Source: Pseudomonadota bacterium (lineage in GTDB: Bacteria; Pseudomonadota; Alphaproteobacteria; Rickettsiales; Midichloriaceae). From it: a stretch of 8,177 bases of DNA. Numbering within the stretch: the stretch's first letter is position 1; each line of letters opens with the position of its first letter. A program made the translations under genes and the position numbers. Under the pieces are notes generated by a model, which searched no databases, was not told where the DNA came from, and saw nothing but the letters and a program-made list of their open reading frames with translations. The stretch covers positions 1-8,177 of the forward strand of contig JAQCBG010000024.1 in assembly GCA_027621485.1 (NCBI GenBank), read 5' to 3'. Below, one piece after another: positions 7,191-8,177 of this stretch.

Positions 7191-7200
7191 TTTTTTTATT

Positions 7201-7228
7201 TTGTAAAATTTTCTGTTGAGTCTATAAT
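7201..7228 (+). promoter_or_regulatory. Candidate promoter for tRNA-Arg
   Basis: On the plus strand TTGTAA (7201-7206) is followed after 16 bases by a perfect TATAAT (7223-7228). The start point would be near 7235, about 48 bases before the mature tRNA 5' end. It lies back to back with the candidate lysK promoter, with about 10 bases between the two -35 elements. Confidence 0.45.
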
Positions 7229-7282
7229 TCACGCAAAGAGTTGTTACAAGAAAATAGAATTCTTTTAATTTGCCTTATTAAT

Positions 7283-7359
7283 GCGCTTGTAGCTCAAGTG
7301 GAAAGAGCACTGCCCTCCGAAGGCAGAGGCTGTGAGTTCAAATCTCTCCAAGCGCACCA
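7283..7359 (+). tRNA. tRNA-Arg, anticodon CCG
   Basis: A full cloverleaf can be folded. The acceptor GCGCTTG (7283-7289) pairs perfectly with CAAGCGC (7349-7355). The D arm is GCTC/GAGC (7292-7295, 7305-7308) with a GG-containing loop. The anticodon stem CTGCC/GGCAG (7310-7314, 7322-7326) holds the loop CTCCGAA, giving anticodon CCG at 7317-7319, which reads the Arg codon CGG. The T arm GTGAG/CTCTC with loop TTCAAAT (7337-7343) has one U-U mismatch in the stem (bases 7333 and 7347). The discriminator is A (7356) and CCA (7357-7359) is encoded. The gene is alone, with its own candidate promoter, and its 3' end is only 23 bases from the convergent tpiA stop. Confidence 0.95.
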
Positions 7360-7382
7360 AATATTTTTGCATTATAATATAA

Positions 7383-8105
7383 TTAAGCTCTACATATTTT
7401 TAAGAAGCCTTTTGCAGATAAACTTGCGCTTCCAACAAGTAAGCCAGAAATATTTTCTATGTTTAATATACTTTTTGCATTTAATTCGTTAACTGATCCT
7501 CCATATACAACTTTAGCATCTGGAAGAGTCTCTGTGATTATATCAGCTGCTTTCCTTATATGAGTCTCATCTGGTAATGCATCACCTCCTATAGCCCAAA
7601 TAGGTTCGTATGCTATAATAATTTTTTTTGATTTTACAATAAATTCCTTATGATAATGCAATTGCTCTTTAAGAGTCTTATATTGCTTTTCTTTGTCTAA
7701 TTCTCCAATGCATAAAATTGGCAGCAAATCACTATTTAATGCTGATACGATTCTTTGATTTATAAATCCATCATCTTTATACAGGGCTCTACATTCAGCA
7801 TGACCAATTATAACGTACTTACACCCCATCTCAGAAAGAGAAGAAGGTGAAACTTGTCCTGTAAAAGTACCAAAAGAATAATAAAAGCAATCCTGCGCAC
7901 CCACAAAAATCTTATGCTCAAGCTTGTATTTTCTTAAACATTCCAAGGCATAATAAATATGAATAAAGGAAGGGCAAATAAGAATCTCTGAATTATCATT
8001 ATAATTCTTTGAAATTTCTTGACAAAATTCAGTAAAAAAACTTGCGCACGCAGAAAAAGTCATCTGCATTTTCCAGTTTCCGATAATTAAACTAGATTTT
8101 TGCAT
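7383..8105 (-). CDS. tpiA: Triosephosphate isomerase
   Basis: This enzyme interconverts dihydroxyacetone phosphate and glyceraldehyde 3-phosphate in glycolysis and gluconeogenesis, as a cytoplasmic TIM-barrel dimer. At 240 residues it is slightly shorter than the usual 250. Catalytic residues are present: N10 and K12 in GNWKM, H102 in IIGHAECR, and the base E167 in AYEPIWAIG; the phosphate-binding YGGSV and GSASL segments near the C-terminus are also present. Three signature positions are unusual: GHSER reads GHAEC (Ser to Ala, Arg to Cys), FTGEVS reads FTGQVS (Q84), and loop 6 reads WAIGGD where WAIGTG is usual. The ATG at 8105 fits the family N-terminus but has no clear Shine-Dalgarno. An open frame ends 24 bases upstream on the same strand, suggesting read-through expression. 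No terminator fits in the 23-base gap before the convergent tRNA gene. Confidence 0.92.
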   Translation of the reverse strand: MQKSSLIIGNWKMQMTFSACASFFTEFCQEISKNYNDNSEILICPSFIHIYYALECLRKYKLEHKIFVGAQDCFYYSFGTFTGQVSPSSLSEMGCKYVIIGHAECRALYKDDGFINQRIVSALNSDLLPILCIGELDKEKQYKTLKEQLHYHKEFIVKSKKIIIAYEPIWAIGGDALPDETHIRKAADIITETLPDAKVVYGGSVNELNAKSILNIENISGLLVGSASLSAKGFLKICRA

Positions 8106-8129
8106 TAGAACAGAAAGAATTAAAAAACT

Positions 8130-8177
8130 TTACTGCTCTCTTGGATCAAATTTTATAAAGCGTCTTCTAGATAACTT
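8130..8177 (-). CDS. C-terminal tail of an unidentified protein (partial)
   Basis: On the minus strand one frame is open from the window edge to TAA at 8132-8130, giving the basic tail KLSRRRFIKFDPREQ. The other two minus-strand frames hit stops within a few codons of the edge. It ends 24 bases before the tpiA ATG, a spacing that suits an upstream operon partner. Fifteen residues are too few to assign a family, and a chance open frame cannot be excluded. Confidence 0.4.
   Translation of the reverse strand, partial: KLSRRRFIKFDPREQ

Overview
The window is AT-rich throughout, including within genes. It is packed with bacterial housekeeping genes and contains no insertion sequence, phage gene or CRISPR array. 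A class I (archaeal-type) lysyl-tRNA synthetase, a GatCAB amidotransferase subunit and strong AT bias together suggest an alphaproteobacterium with a reduced genome, probably a Rickettsiales- or Holosporales-like intracellular bacterium. This placement is an inference from gene content and not a phylogeny.

Layout: positions 1-1403 read on the plus strand and hold the 3' part of gatB followed 36 bases later by pssA. A 270-base convergent gap with weak hairpins follows. The rest is read mainly on the minus strand, in transcription order from the right: the tail of an unidentified gene (8177-8130), tpiA, lysK, an MscS-family channel gene, murA and prfB. A single tRNA-Arg(CCG) gene on the plus strand lies between lysK and tpiA, with its own promoter back to back with a candidate lysK promoter. 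murA and prfB are separated by 5 bases and are probably co-transcribed.

Functionally the genes cover translation (GatB, RF2, LysRS, tRNA-Arg), envelope building (PssA for phospholipid, MurA for the first committed peptidoglycan step, an MscS-type channel) and central carbon metabolism (triosephosphate isomerase).

No wholly new system is visible, but several details stand out. prfB is split by a +1 programmed frameshift whose in-frame stop is UAA, where the well-known sites have UGA; this changes what the autoregulatory switch can sense. MurA carries Asp in place of the fosfomycin-target Cys and has an extra segment of about 18 residues. Two perfect tandem 25-bp units with palindromic cores lie just upstream of the channel gene. 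Triosephosphate isomerase has unusual residues around its signature motifs, including a pair that may have co-varied.
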